DNA of 64,000 bases, from positions 1,426,001 to 1,490,000 of the forward strand of contig RQOL01000024.1 in assembly GCA_013076295.1 (NCBI GenBank), given 5' to 3'. The position numbers and the translations under genes are program-made. This document shows positions 35,101 through 47,928 of the stretch, piece by piece. The stretch comes from Sanderia malayensis (taxonomy: Eukaryota > Cnidaria > Scyphozoa > Semaeostomeae > Pelagiidae). Positions within the stretch are counted from its first letter, which is position 1, and each line of letters begins with the position of its first letter. A model generated the notes under the pieces. It saw only the letters and a list, made by a program, of their open reading frames with translations, did not search any database and was not told where the DNA came from.

Positions 35101-38100
35101 TTTGCATATTTCGTCACCTTTTTTGCATGTCCTTCTCTGTCTAAGGTGCTTTTTATTTTTTTGTTCGACATTGTCACAAACTGGTTGCAAAACTGGCACA
35201 ATGCTAAAATTTCTCGATGTTTTTGCTTCTACGAAACTTGATCTCCATGACATAATTAAAATCACTTTTTCTTTCATCATGCATGCTTTCAATAGCATGC
35301 ATTGATGGCCCAGCTTGTGGCAAATAATGTCATTTAAAATTGTTATTTTTATTAATGATTTCTCGAAAGTTTTATTCTTAAGAATTCGTTTATACTTGTT
35401 GATAAATCATTCGAGGGTGTGGGGTGGGCTAACTATCGCAAGAACTTTGCTCTGTTACGAGAGCCAATGATATCTTGTGTGTACAGTGGCAATTTATTGC
35501 TGCATGGTTTTGGTACGAGTATAAAAGAGTTCTAAAGAATCAGGCTTTCATAGATATCTATTCTCTTTCCTGCTTGTTCTGCTCTCTCTGCTCTGCCCTG
35601 CCTCTCCAATACATGCCAGTGCAAAAGACTGGGGCACACCTGTAGTCAATATATATAGTTACATCCATAGCCCAGTGTTGCTACAATTGTTCAACCCGTA
35701 TTAGCGTTTTTACTAATTTTTGTTTGCTGGGGGTTATTGGATATGGCTCATTTGCATTTGCATGTGTTAACATTCTCCATTTCTGCCATTTTGCAGTTCT
35801 GAACACCACGTTTATAGTGGTCTAGGGTTTGTAACATTTCTCATTATGCTTTCTGAATCTTGTGAGCGACTCCTGCAGTGCAACCCAGCGACAAATCGAA
35901 TTGGCACATTTCTAACTAAATCCACGTAGATGCAATCACGATAGTTACTAGTTGAATATACATGGGGGTTTAGGCTGATATGAAACAAGTAGAGTTATCG
36001 ATGACCCATTCAAATATATCTATTATGGAATACGAATAAGCTGTAATATAACAAGAGGAGGATAGAAACATGCCTATTGAATTTAAAAAGAGGGGGGTTA
36101 AGCGTCGTTTCAAAGGAGTCAAAAAGCATAAGAGAAATGTTTTTGTGTTTATATATTGTTTAAATAAATCAGCTATAAAGCTGATCATTTCTGTTTGGAC
36201 ACACTAGCCACTGTTAGACCTCAGTATTGGCTCGTAAGAGTTGCTAAAATCATCAACGCGTCCAAATTCTCGTGCTGCTTTATGGTGTACGCAGCAGAAA
36301 ACAGGTAATGGGTATGTACGTTGTAAATACGTGAACTGGGAGAATTTGGCAGTGTAACTTAGAATGGTTGACTGTGGTGGTTACCTTTGGTTTGTTTCTC
36401 TTCTCAGAATACTGTAAGACCAGGGCCTTTCCAACCATCGACAAATCCGAATATCTCAACACTATTGGCATGAACCTCCATCCCGATATCGAATTCCTGT
36501 GGACAGGTAAATGGATATAAGTTAGAATTAGTGATCATATTTATTGTGTCCAATGCATGGAGCACATCCCTATATAACCAACCTCATGGTATATACAGCC
36601 AACTGGACCATCTGGTCCCTTTAGCTGCACAGTCGGTCTGACAAATGTTTTAGTTTTATTCAGTGTTTTGATTTCATTCATTTACTGTACACTCAACTCT
36701 GCCTAATTGGAACCCCCTGGGGAAGCGTGGAAATATTCAAATTACAAAAATTTCGAATTACAGAGGTTTGTTTTAAAAGAGTCGGTTCATTAGTAATACT
36801 TGAAGGGACAGAGAATTTCGTTCGAATTAGATGGAGTTTGAACTATACAGATTTGACTGTATTTACTCTGTAGTTACAATGTAGTTAATGCAATACACAA
36901 AATTCTATCTCCATCAACACAAACTACTGCTGCTAGCACACGTGGCTAACATCCACTACAATGTGGAATACATGTTAGCACGTGTGGTTGTCTCGGACGT
37001 CGCTGATTTCTATTTGTATTGTATAACAGGGGACAAGGTCATATCTCAAGAGATAACGACTGAATCAATTTTGGAACTGTCCAAAGTCATCAGAAGAAAG
37101 CCAATCATTTGGGACAATATCCATGCTAACGACTATGATCATAGACGAGTGTTTCTCGGTCCTTACAGCGGAAGACCAATTGAGTTGTACAAACACTTGA
37201 ACGGTGTACTAACCAACCCAAATTGCGAATTCGAGGCAAATTACATCGCAATTCACACGTTTGCTACGTGGTGTCAACTAGCTGCCAACTCCATGAAACC
37301 AGCAAGTAATGGCGTAACTGAGAGCAATATTGAGAATTGTGATTTGAATGACTGTGTACCAATGGATGTTCAGATAGATGATAATGTTGTGATAGCTGAA
37401 ACGGAGGAGCCTGTTCAAATCGATCTCTACCCTCTCACCCCGGCTGACATCAACTCTGTTGTCACTGGTTATGACCCAATGAGCGCTCTCAAGCTTGCCA
37501 TTCAAGACTGGCTTGTTGAATTCGGCGTGCCTAAGTCAGTCGAGCTTAAGTCGTATGCAAAGAGACACAATGTCGCTTCAACGTGCAATGGACAAACAGT
37601 TTACACTGGCAACTACGGACTTGATATAACCAATGGCCAAGGTATGTTTTACTATTTGTTCCACTGGATATACCTGGGACAATGCACTGTGTATGGGGAT
37701 TAGTAGCTACCATGTTACAACAAACTTTCGGCGAGCTAACCCTAAGGAAAGAGTTTAAAGAGCTATTTCAAGGTTTTAGGGGTGTTTTAGAACGGGAAAT
37801 TTTTAAAGTGCCCCTACGGCTTTTTTTTTTATTGGCTAAAAGTATAGAATCGAATGCGCTGATTCTGATACCGTTTATCTGATGAGTAGTTGTTGAGTTA
37901 CGAGAGATTGCGTTCACACTTTCGTGTCTCACTTTTAGGACTGGGTCGAATCCACTATGACATCATAGGGGACTCAGTGTGTTCAGTGGCGGCGGGCGTA
38001 GGCCTACATTCAGTATAATAGATATGTTGTTTGCGCTTTGTCTTGTCTCGTGATGTGTATTCGTGGGTATTTGTGCAATTTTGGTGATCAGAATTGAATA

Positions 38101-40113
38101 GAAAGTTTCCATAACTTAAATATTCTTAGTCGGATAGTAGTTCATGACAGTAGGGATTGCAGTCGAGGATTAATGATGCCATGGTGCAATGTATGAAGTT
38201 TTGTTTCTTATATGAAGAGGTTTGTACGTAAACTGTTCTCTAGTTGGCTTGAGTGGTAAAATTGATGTGAGATATATTTAATGCTTACCCATTTTTATAG
38301 ACGAAACGATGGTTGATGCGTCACAGCTTGAGAAATCGTCGCAACTAACATGTGAAGATCTTGGTCTGTTGGTTGATCTTTTCTTCATGCCCTACGAACA
38401 TGGAAATAAAGCAAAATCACTGCTTGAAGAATTCAAATGGCTGAAAGAGAACAGCTACCAAGCTGACAAACACTCGCAACTTTTCAATGATAAAGTAAGT
38501 TGCTGTCCCCTTCTTCTTTTACAGACTCGACTAATTCAACTATATCAGACTTTTCTATGATCTATTATTATTATTAGATCACTGCGCTTGATGTCAAAAT
38601 TCCTTTTATCCGGCCCAATTTTATTTCAGTCGAACCTTTAATAGCGGCCACTTAAATCACAGTTTAAATGACCGCAAGTAAGAGGTGGTCGCTGATAAGA
38701 GGCTCGCCATAAAGGCTTTAGTTAGTTGGGTCGGGACTGAAGGTTTTTGGCCATAGGTGGTCGCTATTCTAGATGGTTGCGTTAGATCATCGTATAGTAA
38801 CATGCTTTAATTTCTGTTCTCAGGAGACCTCGTGGAAAGTAAGAGCTGCGCATTTCCACAGCAATTGTCACATGGTTGCTGATCTATTTGTCAAAATCTG
38901 CCGGATTCCAAATGAATCGATTCTTTATGATTTATATCCCTATGTATGGGATGTGAATGAAGCTGTGCTTGCCTTGGACTCGTACGTCAGCTGGCTTGCA
39001 TCCAGCGATCATAAACAGGTTTATGTCAGCGAGTGTCTCAGTCCAGAACCATCGCCAGTTGATATCAGAGCCAATGGATTCCAACCAGAAGATTTCATCG
39101 AAGCCTGGCATGTGAAATACATCGGTGGTATTGTAGTGGCAATGCATAGGCTATTGCCATTCGATGGTGGATACAATTTCCTTGACATGGCTCCGGATAG
39201 CCCGACCTCTGATATCTATCATGTCAGACCATTTCATGAAACTGATAAGGTTCGTATTTTCTCTGATCGTTACGTGCATCTCTCAAAAACACTTCGATGT
39301 CTCATCAAGAGTGGGATGAAATAATGCTTACCAGATACCAATAGTTGATATCAATGAGCCCTTTCATATGGATTGCAGTAAACACCCACATGCAGAAACT
39401 GGTGGATTACGAACCTTCCAGGCCGAAATCTCTGCTCATAACAATAGAAGAGACAATAGACTGTTGTATTTGAACAATAGATGCAAATATGTGGGTCACG
39501 TTGTGTGTCGCTCTCACTGAAGGAATTCTCTTCGAATGTACACAGGACTTGTCATACTGCATCATTGACTTTTGTGTTTTTAATTGACTGTATTCTCTTG
39601 TAGGATGGTCTATATAAATTATGCTCCGTGATGGAATCTTCCTCCGATATCCTCGACATCGAAGATGAATTTCACGGTGATAATCGTATTGGTGCGTATT
39701 TGGACATTTGTGCCAAGAGTGTGTTCATTGTCGAACATAATGGCGAGATATGTGGCTATGTAGCTGCCGCACCGAATAACAAACTTTTTAGTGACAAGGC
39801 ACAGTCTGGTTGGGTGCCGTTCATGAACCAAAAGTACCAAAAATCGATCAATGTATCCAACTCGTTCACTCGACCCACAGACTGGTATTTGGAGAGCAAT
39901 TCTCATTTGGAAGTACACATGGAAACGAAGATTAAAACAGCGCGTGTTATGAGAAGAGTCTTAGCCATGGTTCTGTCCGTTTTAAAGTCCCTGGGATCAG
40001 CTGCTGTTTATATGGAGTTGAGAGATGAACGTGAACTTGATATGTATTCAAAGCTTGGCTTCCAAGCAGTTAGTACATCAGATAGCAAAGTCGTATTAAC
40101 TAGAACTTTATAG
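32176..40113 (+). CDS. OGA: Protein O-GlcNAcase (OGA/MGEA5), 10 exons, 778 aa
   Basis: Exons: 32176-32221, 32337-32388, 32795-32892, 33133-33263, 33580-33748, 36408-36506, 37030-37641, 38301-38494, 38824-39249, 39604-40113; 2337 nt with consistent phases. The GH84 catalytic domain starts at once: [31 protein letters not shown] and LFDDIDP, with the catalytic Asp pair at residues 123-124, then [10 protein letters not shown] and [15 protein letters not shown] stalk follows ([16 protein letters not shown]), then a C-terminal GNAT-like domain ([27 protein letters not shown]). It lacks an obvious acetyl-CoA RxxGxG loop, so it is a pseudo-acetyltransferase as in human OGA. It removes O-GlcNAc from nuclear and cytosolic proteins. 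It is about 140 residues shorter than human OGA, mainly at the N-terminus and in the disordered linker. The exon 9 donor GTTCGT is atypical. Intron 5 (33749-36407, 2.7 kb) holds no gene I can see. Confidence 0.95.
36688..36861. mobile_element. MITE family A copy (174 bp) in OGA intron
   Basis: It begins TACACTCAACTCTG and ends TTTGACTGTA, and shares the internal words GGGGAAGCGTG and AGGGACAGAGAATTTCGTTC with the element at 61649-61835. TA at both ends suggests a mariner-type origin. It lies in OGA intron 6. Confidence 0.75.
38627..38785. repeat. MITE-like dispersed repeat in OGA intron
   Basis: It begins CAGTCGAACCTTTAATAGCG and contains paired GGTGGTCGCT / AGCGGCCAC-type words in opposite orientation, typical of a degenerate inverted-repeat element. 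It lies in OGA intron 8; the borders are approximate. Confidence 0.45.
39438..39482. repeat. ACAATAG-motif repeat fragment
   Basis: A short fragment with repeated ACAATAG words in OGA intron 9, on the opposite strand to the fuller copies at 40252-40415 and 57500-57585. Confidence 0.4.
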
Positions 40114-40251
40114 TATTTGCATTATCGCTGTCCAATCTTCTTTGATTCTTGATAGATCGAATACTTATAACTTGTTTTCTTACGTAACGCTAATGTAGCT
40201 TTTTACGTTAAGAGTGGTGTGCTGCGAACATAGCAAACACAACGTCAGATA

Positions 40252-40415
40252 TAAGAACAAGTAAATTTTGCACCTATTGTTAAAATACAATAGCATATTG
40301 TTTCCGCTATTGTACCAATACAAAATCCTATTGTTTCTGCCTTTCTTCCAATACAATTGGCTATTGTTTTGAGTAGAAATATCAGATCGAGGGGTTCTTA
40401 ATTTACTTGTTCTTA
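40252..40415. mobile_element. MITE family B copy with TAAGAACAAGTAAAT ends
   Basis: TAAGAACAAGTAAAT at 40252-40266 is matched by its exact reverse complement at 40401-40415. The interior is made of CTATTGT words (CCAATACAATTGGCTATTGT and similar). It lies about 140 bases after the OGA stop codon and may therefore be in its 3' UTR. The interior is shared with 57500-57585. Confidence 0.7.
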
Positions 40416-40582
40416 TCTGTGGCGTGGGACATGTTCTGACTCGTATTTCTAAATGAAGTGTCAAGGTAGATGAACGAAAATAGCATGTGTCGTGTAACTT
40501 TAGCTATGTGCATGTCAATTCATCTATTTTTGAAGATGTTATGGATGTTGTTGCTGTGTTTGTAACATATATCAGTGTTGTA

Positions 40583-40588
40583 AATAAA
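40583..40588 (+). other. Candidate poly(A) signal of OGA
   Basis: AATAAA about 470 bases after the OGA stop codon. If it is used, the MITE at 40252-40415 is transcribed within the 3' UTR. Confidence 0.4.
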
Positions 40589-42092
40589 TGGTAAAACCAA
40601 GAGAATTTGTGAAATCCATTTATATAAATTGTGTACAATATCGTAGCATATAAGTGATGAAAATACTTTCCCATAACTTGCATTAATTTGGTTTCGTGTC
40701 CTCGTGGGCCATGGTCTCCCTTCTTCCAACAAAGATTATTGAACCCGAAATTATAGTTTAGGAGCTTACAAAGATTTTAAGGTTCGTAAACGAGGCTGAG
40801 AGAAAACAGTTACTGAAAACGAGGTCCTTTGGAATGGTGATGGGTGGCATTTTCAATTTAATTCTGAAATCAGGTCAAATACCTCAAATTACTTGGTGTG
40901 GCTGCCTGCTGTGTTGTTCCTAGCAACTGTTAATGCGACATGAAAAATTAGTGGTGTGGAAAACTCCTGAAATAAAAATAAGAAGTATGTCTCACAGTAC
41001 AGTAATGGATTTACTGCAAATTTTGAGGCATGTTACCACCGCAGGGGATAAACATTGCACTTTTATGAAACCTTATGAAGTTCTTATGCAATTTCCCTGT
41101 GGTCCACCAGTAAAATAAACCTCACATGGATTAACTAATAAGGATTTGAATGAATAGGTTTTTCCCACAGGGAATAATTCCACGTAATACTGAAGAAAAT
41201 AATCTGCTCTTCAATGGGGTAATTAGCTTTTGATGTTTTAACAAATCATGTTAATATTTTCATGAGGCTAATTTTAGGCAACCAGCACTCGTGGCTTGTG
41301 GGAATAGTTCAAAAACAGCATGAAAATCAAATGCTTGAATGTAGTATGAATGTAGCGACATCTCTTTGATTGTCAAAGAACCACATAACGGCTTGCTATG
41401 AAAGCTCGAAGACAAGAAACTTACATTTCGTGTCTTATTCTTGCATCAATTTGCAATGTTCATGACCTGGAAATGAATGGTAAGGTTTAGAAAATAAACT
41501 TTTATTCATACTAAGTTGGTACATTGTGTTTACGAATTTATTTCCGATTTACATAGAGTTAATTTCGTGGTAACCACAGACTTTACAAGTATCAGTTATT
41601 TGACATCGATCTTCCAAGTTCAAACCGTAATTGCATTTAATAAATTAGTTTACAAAATTTACAGTCACGCTTACCAATTAAATTCAACAAGAACAGGCAA
41701 GTCAAATTGACATTTTCTGGCCACCTTGAAAATATTCCGTTGAGGTGGTTGGCCATAAGCTGTCACTTCCAGCAATGCGCCAGGTTAAAACAGGAAAATT
41801 TCCACACGAAATCACCGGCAGTGCAAAAGCGGGCCTAAACAGCATTCGATACAAGATTTGAATAATCATTGTATCTAGGCAGTTCACTTTTCTCCTCATA
41901 ATATAATTTGTTAAAATCAGCATCTGATCTTGCTCGTCGAACTCCCTTGTCACTAGAGGTCGCTTGGGACCAAAAAAGCATTTAATAGCAACGGAGACAG
42001 CAAGACTTCATTGTCTACAAGAGCTAAAACAACCAATCAGAAGTAACCATGTTTTCATTGGCCCATATATTTACAATGGTAATTTAGAGTAA

Positions 42093-42564
42093 TACCGTAT
42101 TTCCTCGATTAAACGCCCCCCTCGATTAAAAGCCCCCCTCGAATAAACGCCCCCTTATGCTGCCAATTTTTGCAATAAACGCCCCCCTTGATTAAACGTG
42201 GAAAACCCTCTTTGTGGAAAACCATGGCGACTTTCAGGCTGCGTTTACACGAGAAATTTGGAACGGTTCCATTCGGAACCATTTGGAACCGTTCCAAATT
42301 TGACTGCGTTTACACGGGATCGGTTCCATTTGGAACTATTCCGACAGTTCCCGTGTAAACGGGAGGCCTAATCGTACTCATTTTGGTACGGTTCCAAATG
42401 GAACCGGTCCCGTGTAAACGCAGCCTCATTTTCTACGTTGTTGCTCGATAAAACAAGCCTCAACTAAACCATTTTCTCTTTTTCTGGACCCAATGACAGA
42501 GCCTGTGATCTTGTACTTCCTAATAAACGCCCCCCCCCCCTCGAATAATCGAGGAAATACGGTA
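42093..42564. mobile_element. MITE family C, 472 bp, 19-bp perfect terminal repeats
   Basis: TACCGTATTTCCTCGATTA at 42093 is matched by its exact reverse complement ending at 42564. Near each end are C-rich units such as AAACGCCCCC and AATAAACGCCCCC. A second element (42237-42425) is inserted inside. Related copies are at 54080-54270 and, more distantly, 63387-63545. Confidence 0.85.
42237..42425. mobile_element. Nested Harbinger-like MITE, 189 bp
   Basis: It begins GGCTGCGTTTACACG and ends with the reverse complement. TCA flanks both sides (42234-42236 and 42426-42428), a 3-bp duplication as seen in PIF/Harbinger insertions. The interior repeats GGAACCGTTCC-type palindromes. It is inserted inside the family C MITE, so it is the younger of the two. 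Confidence 0.8.
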
Positions 42565-42977
42565 AGGGGTCCAAGGGCACGTTGCCCCTACATTTCTGCA
42601 AAATGCGAAACCTGCCCCTTCCGTGGATAAAAAATTGCCCCTCTTGAAATTGCAAGTGTTACATCCTTTTCTTGTGGCGTCTCCCCCACTTTTTGACCCC
42701 CTCTCACCCCTGTCCATTTATGAATGCCAATTTGACAGGCATTTGTCGATGACCACACAGTTTTTAAGTTGTTGGAAAGCATTCAATGTAAACAGCAGCC
42801 CATCAAAGAAAGCACCAGTGAGTTTTGAATAAATATAAATATTTAGCGGAGCGTTTGACGATATATTATCGACCAAATAATCGATTTTTTTCAATCAAAA
42901 CGAGATATGGTTTATTAAAATTCAATTTATCGCGTGTTTTAAGCAATTTTCAGCTCGCCCATAATTATTATGTGTTA

Positions 42978-44218
42978 GAATGCAACAGAGTCCGGAAAAG
43001 TTGTCAACCTTCCTCCGGCCAACAAAATCTGCCAAAAAACCTTCCTCACAATTGGTGAACAAGAATGGGCGTGGTCAGTAAATATGGGCGGGGTTTTTGT
43101 AAGGCGCCACTCACAATTTCGACCAATATAAATGTTTTTTTCAATCTAATAATCACAGACCTTCACAAACTGAAAAACGCCACAAAATTAACCCAAAACT
43201 CTATCTCCACTCACTTATTTTCTAACCGACCATCCACGCATCAAGCATCAAGAAACACCCAAATTAACAACAGCAACAACGAAGCCGCAAACAACAACAA
43301 CACCAAGACAAGACAAGACAGAGTTCTAATGGCGACTTTTCGACATTGTTCATCCGATCTTTTCAGCAAGGAAAAAAGCCATCTCACAGCTACTAACTTT
43401 TCAAAAGAAAGCTGAGGAGACGAGCACGACACGAGAGCGAGAGGCCCTCTTGTTCGTCTTACTTAAGGCAGGCTTGGGCTTGCCTTTCCTGGCCTGGCCT
43501 AGGAGTACTTTGTTCAAAGAAAAGAACCCTATGCAAGACTTCCTAGTTCCTGCAGTGTTTTTTGCTGAATTAAAAACTAAAACTTCAGTATGCCTGCCAT
43601 GTAACAAGTATGTTGTACTATTAATTGTTCTGAGCATGAATGAAAACAGCCATACTTATTGTCGTCAGTCAGCCAACTTCGAAAATTAAAAGGTCGTGAA
43701 ATCATTAGAGCTCTAATTATTGAACTACCAACTATACCCACAGAATTAAAAGACCCAAATCCAAGATACATTTTTTCATTCATCTATTTGAAAGTCCGTC
43801 CATAAATTATAGTATTTGACTTGATGCTACAATTTTTTTTCAATTGCAAATTGTGTGAAGGCAAAGGCTTATTTTATTGTTGTTTTTCCACACTTTATTG
43901 GTTCTCTACAGTATCATGCATCATAAGCACAGCCACACAAACAAAAGATCAACAAGTGAAGTCCTATCCAGTGCAATGTAATGTGCATATGTGCACCTGC
44001 ACTTGTTTTCAGGCTTCAATGCATCTAAAAGTTGATTAGGTTTTCTTTACACAGTTTCTTTTGTGCTGTGTTGTGAAATCCGAAAAGGTTAACAGTCTTG
44101 AGAACTTCCTCAAGTTTCAAAATTTTTGCAAACCTTCCTCAATTTTTTCTTTGTTTCCACAACCTTCCTCCGGCCAGTGGCCGTGGGGCCGTGATGTTTT
44201 CCGGACTCTGGAATGCAA
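42978..44218. repeat. Block bounded by CAGAGTCCGGAAAA inverted repeats
   Basis: CAGAGTCCGGAAAA at 42984-42997 is matched in reverse at 44197-44210, and AACCTTCCTCCGGCCA occurs directly at both ends. The 1.2-kb interior has no clear ORF. It may be a non-autonomous element or two related repeats by chance in opposite orientation. Confidence 0.4.
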
Positions 44219-46918
44219 GTGCTTTATAGGAAATTGTAGCCGCCTAGGAAATATCAATTTCAATTTTTTTTTTCAATTTCATAATAATGACATGCTACAT
44301 ATATACAGAGCGTCGTCATGAATAAATATAAACTACGAAGCAAAACGAATTAAAACAACTAATCAACATAACATCGATGTAAACTAAGAAAACAACATAA
44401 CATCGATAAAAACTAAAACTAAAGATTAGAAGATGCTAGAAAAGGGCAACTACTGCCAACTAAGTGTCGACTAAGTGTGATCAGGTGCTGTTCGCATTGT
44501 GGATATAGTCATCGTCCGTAACTCAAAAGCCTCTTTAAGAAAATTAGCTAATTGCAAATAGGAAAGTTCCGAAAAGTTCAATCTCGGGTTTTAGAGACTC
44601 AAGAAAGTTGACAAACTTTCGAGTATCTAAATATCAAAATTTGCACAGAAATTGCCGTTCAAGCACGAAATATTTAACATTGTGTTATCTGATTGAGCGT
44701 GATTTTATGATTATCATTTTATAACTAATAAATATACACTTTTCGTATTCACACTAGAACTGTGATTACAATATAGTATCCATCAATAGTTGATGTAAAA
44801 ATGTTATTAATAATAAGGTAGCCTCCCTGAATTCGAATTTTCGGTAACATAAAACTTTTCAATTGTTGCTAAGAAATTGAGAAAGTTTTAGTAGTTGTTC
44901 TGAAAAATGAACCGCATAAAAGCTTTTTATGAAAACTATGTAATTTTTACGTTGTGCAAGAAACATTAATTGTTTCCAAATGCAGTTTCTCAACTCAAGT
45001 AAAATGTCATTTCTTGTTCAGAGCCCAGAGGGCCAAAGAAACATGGGTAATTTCTCCTAAGCATCCCACAACAATTATATGTATGGAAGAGTTATGATGT
45101 CAATTCCATCCACGTTGTAAATGGGACAATGTATTTCCAAATCAGACATACATAGAGAAACCTTGGGGTAAGGAAATGTAGAGGCATTAAAGAAAAATAA
45201 TTCATCTTGCAGAATAACGAGCTTCCCTTTAAGTACATATAACGAGCTAAACAACGGATCCATTTTCATATTTTTTGCTGCTTATTTATACAGTTTCCCA
45301 TCAGATTAGCAAATTTCCGATGTAACAAAATAAAGGCATTTTTTAAATTAAGAAATTAAGCTCTGAATTAGAACTAAATTTCTTGCTTGTTTTGACTATT
45401 CTATCTTCCAACAGTTTCTTAAGTTTGATGGGGATTTAGTACTAAAGTTTCTTGATTTATCTTATCTGAGAAGCTCGTTGCTGACGGTTTCTTGCAAAAA
45501 ACTCTTGCAAGAGTTTTGAAGTTAAATTACTGGCTATGCATACAAAAGCAACTTCAAGGGTTCAGGGTATAACACAAAATACCGCACCCAAAACTGGTAC
45601 ATTTCAAAAGATCGAGTTTTGATTTTGATTCCAAACAATACCCCAGGACAACATTGCCTTATTATTCCTCATGTAATTGTGGTATGATCCGCTAATTAGG
45701 CACCATCCACTGAGATTTTAGCTGCAATTTGCATTTAAAAAGATCGTTTAAATATAATGTTTGAGAGAGAAAGAGATAGGTATGTAAACAAAATTGTTGT
45801 TTTCAATTTCTTATCTTCGTAAATGGCAGGTCTTGGCAGGTTAACCTTGTTGGTTACCGGCCATTCAACCTTTATTTTCTTATTTACAAACATATCCTAA
45901 CTCAATTCGTATATTTAATTATAGGAGCCGAAACATCATTAGCATTATTGTATACCATTCCTGCAATATACCAGTCAAAATAGTTAATTACTCAAGCGAT
46001 AATATCGTGTATGTAATTTCAGAAGTTTTGAGCTCGGAAACTCAGGCCTGATAATTTGGGTTAAACGACTTGTGGACGTCGTTTAATTAATTTGATAATT
46101 ATATCAACAATTTGTCGTTCGGGAAAGTAGCAGTTCAGTTTAAAAGCGATAGGAGGCACTCGTTTCACACAAGAACCAGTGCTTACAGAGCGAAGAAGCA
46201 GTTGGCAGGAAAACAATGAAAAACATTTGAATGAAAACAAGAACAATACCGACCATTGAAGTGTGTTCTTTAACATATTCAAGCCTACATGTTGTTGCAT
46301 TTAATAAATGAAAGTGGCATGGTTTTTAAGGTGTTGCTGGTGAAATAGCTCGAGCAAAGAGTGTGAGGAGAAAGCAGGCCTTTTGTGCCGCGATTAAAAA
46401 TGTATGTGTTCAGATAAAATTGGAAATAATCTCCAATTTTGTTCACTCGTGAATAAAACAACACGTCGCACTCGGAGTTGAATTGTGTTTGCGCATTGCA
46501 CAAAACATTTTATTTAAATAACGTGAGCTTCGGTTGCGTGTTGCTCTGGCATGTCAAAGTTCTCATCATAGTAAATATTATTTACAATATTTTCTGCTTT
46601 GTTGATTACAGAACGGAGATAACAAGAAATTTTGATATTTTCAACGCTCAGTTTTAATAGGATTTTCAGAAGAATACGGCTGATTTGTTTGGCTGAAACT
46701 TTAATGGAAATTGCAGTTCAAATTACCTTCAAACCTTATTGGTAAATAAAGAAGTCACTAAATAATATTTTGCTTTTCTTCTCGTAAAAATTACTATTTC
46801 GTTAATGTGTTATGCCATTCTTTTATCAAATATTACGAAATATAGAACACGAATCGCAATAAATTCAGAACATTTCATAAATTTAAAAGGATTAAGGAAT
46901 TTTACTTGTACTCAATGA

Positions 46919-47800
46919 ATGAGTGAATCGAAGATAAACAAATTCTCTGTTAAATTTTTTTTAGAAAAGCTTGAGAAAATGGCTGCAGATCTTCACTCGC
47001 TGAACTGTCTAACTCATCGTTTAGAGATGCTTCCCTTAGCGGATTATGGGCCTGCAGCTGAAAAGTTTCCTAATATATTTTGCTTTCATAATTTCAACGA
47101 TGGAAGTGAAAGAAATAGTGGATATTTCAGCACGACAACGCGAGGAGGCGCTGGAAACAACAGGTCCTTCTATGAACATAATTTTATCAATGAAAACAAT
47201 GCTGGCCGGGGAAGGTCGCACGAAACGATAATAAAACGACAACATTCAGAACGACGATTTGGTAATAATCCTGCAGCTATTTCTTTCGATAATTGTACGG
47301 GTTTGGATGAGGAAAGTAGAGATGTCCCGAGCTCAATATCAACAAAAGATTTGCAAGAAATACAATCAAACGCAAGGAACAAGCGCAAAAGATCAACAGA
47401 AGTAACGGAATCATTGATAAATAGCAGAAATTGTAATTGCGATGAAGAGATTAGAGAACTTGGATTGAAAGATATTTCAGAACAAACTAAATTGGACACT
47501 GATAACATCGCAAGCATAACATCGGGAAATCTATCATCTCCGTACTTTAAGAGATCTTGTACATCCCAACCTGGACACAAGCGGCCTAAAAACCGCCCCG
47601 CGTTAAACTTTGACATTATGCAAAGAAGGGCGTCCTCGTCAACTTCCTGGCTGCCTTTCAAAATGAAATCTTCGGAAAAAAGAGTTAAAATTATCAGAGT
47701 TACGCCGATAAACTTAAGAAATTCATCGTTAACAAATATGTGCGATGGGAAACTCAGAGAAGAGGCATATTTTCGTCCGATCTCACTTGATGAGGGGTAA
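46919..47800 (+). CDS. Orphan single-exon ORF, 293 aa
   Basis: An 879-base ORF preceded directly by an in-frame TGA, the longest intronless frame outside the conserved genes. I do not recognise the protein. It starts MSESKINKFSVKFFLEKLEK, has a basic cluster ARNKRKRS near the middle that could be a nuclear localisation signal, a Ser-rich stretch (RRASSSTSWLPF) and a basic C-terminal section (EKRVKIIRVTP). The composition is hydrophilic, rich in Asn, Ser and Arg, with no membrane segment or signal peptide. A poly(A) signal AATAAA follows at 47923-47928. It could be a fast-evolving regulatory protein or a last exon. No transposon features flank it. Confidence 0.6.
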   Translation: MSESKINKFSVKFFLEKLEKMAADLHSLNCLTHRLEMLPLADYGPAAEKFPNIFCFHNFNDGSERNSGYFSTTTRGGAGNNRSFYEHNFINENNAGRGRSHETIIKRQHSERRFGNNPAAISFDNCTGLDEESRDVPSSISTKDLQEIQSNARNKRKRSTEVTESLINSRNCNCDEEIRELGLKDISEQTKLDTDNIASITSGNLSSPYFKRSCTSQPGHKRPKNRPALNFDIMQRRASSSTSWLPFKMKSSEKRVKIIRVTPINLRNSSLTNMCDGKLREEAYFRPISLDEG

Positions 47801-47922
47801 ACTTTGCCCCCCTCTATACATGTAGTAAACTATACAACCATTTAACCATACACTAACATATGTTCATTTTTCATTACGACCCACGCATAGAGACCTTGTA
47901 TAATTAATACTTTACATTATCT

Positions 47923-47928
47923 AATAAA
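47923..47928 (+). other. Candidate poly(A) signal of orphan ORF
   Basis: AATAAA about 120 bases after the stop codon of the 293-aa ORF, in AT-rich sequence. Confidence 0.45.

Larger units (their letters stand above)
40589..46918. other. Gene-poor intergenic region with repeats
   Basis: More than 6 kb without a supported gene. It holds the nested MITEs at 42093-42564 and a repeat-bounded block at 42978-44218. Other open frames are short, do not join by splicing and match nothing I recognise. Confidence 0.55.
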
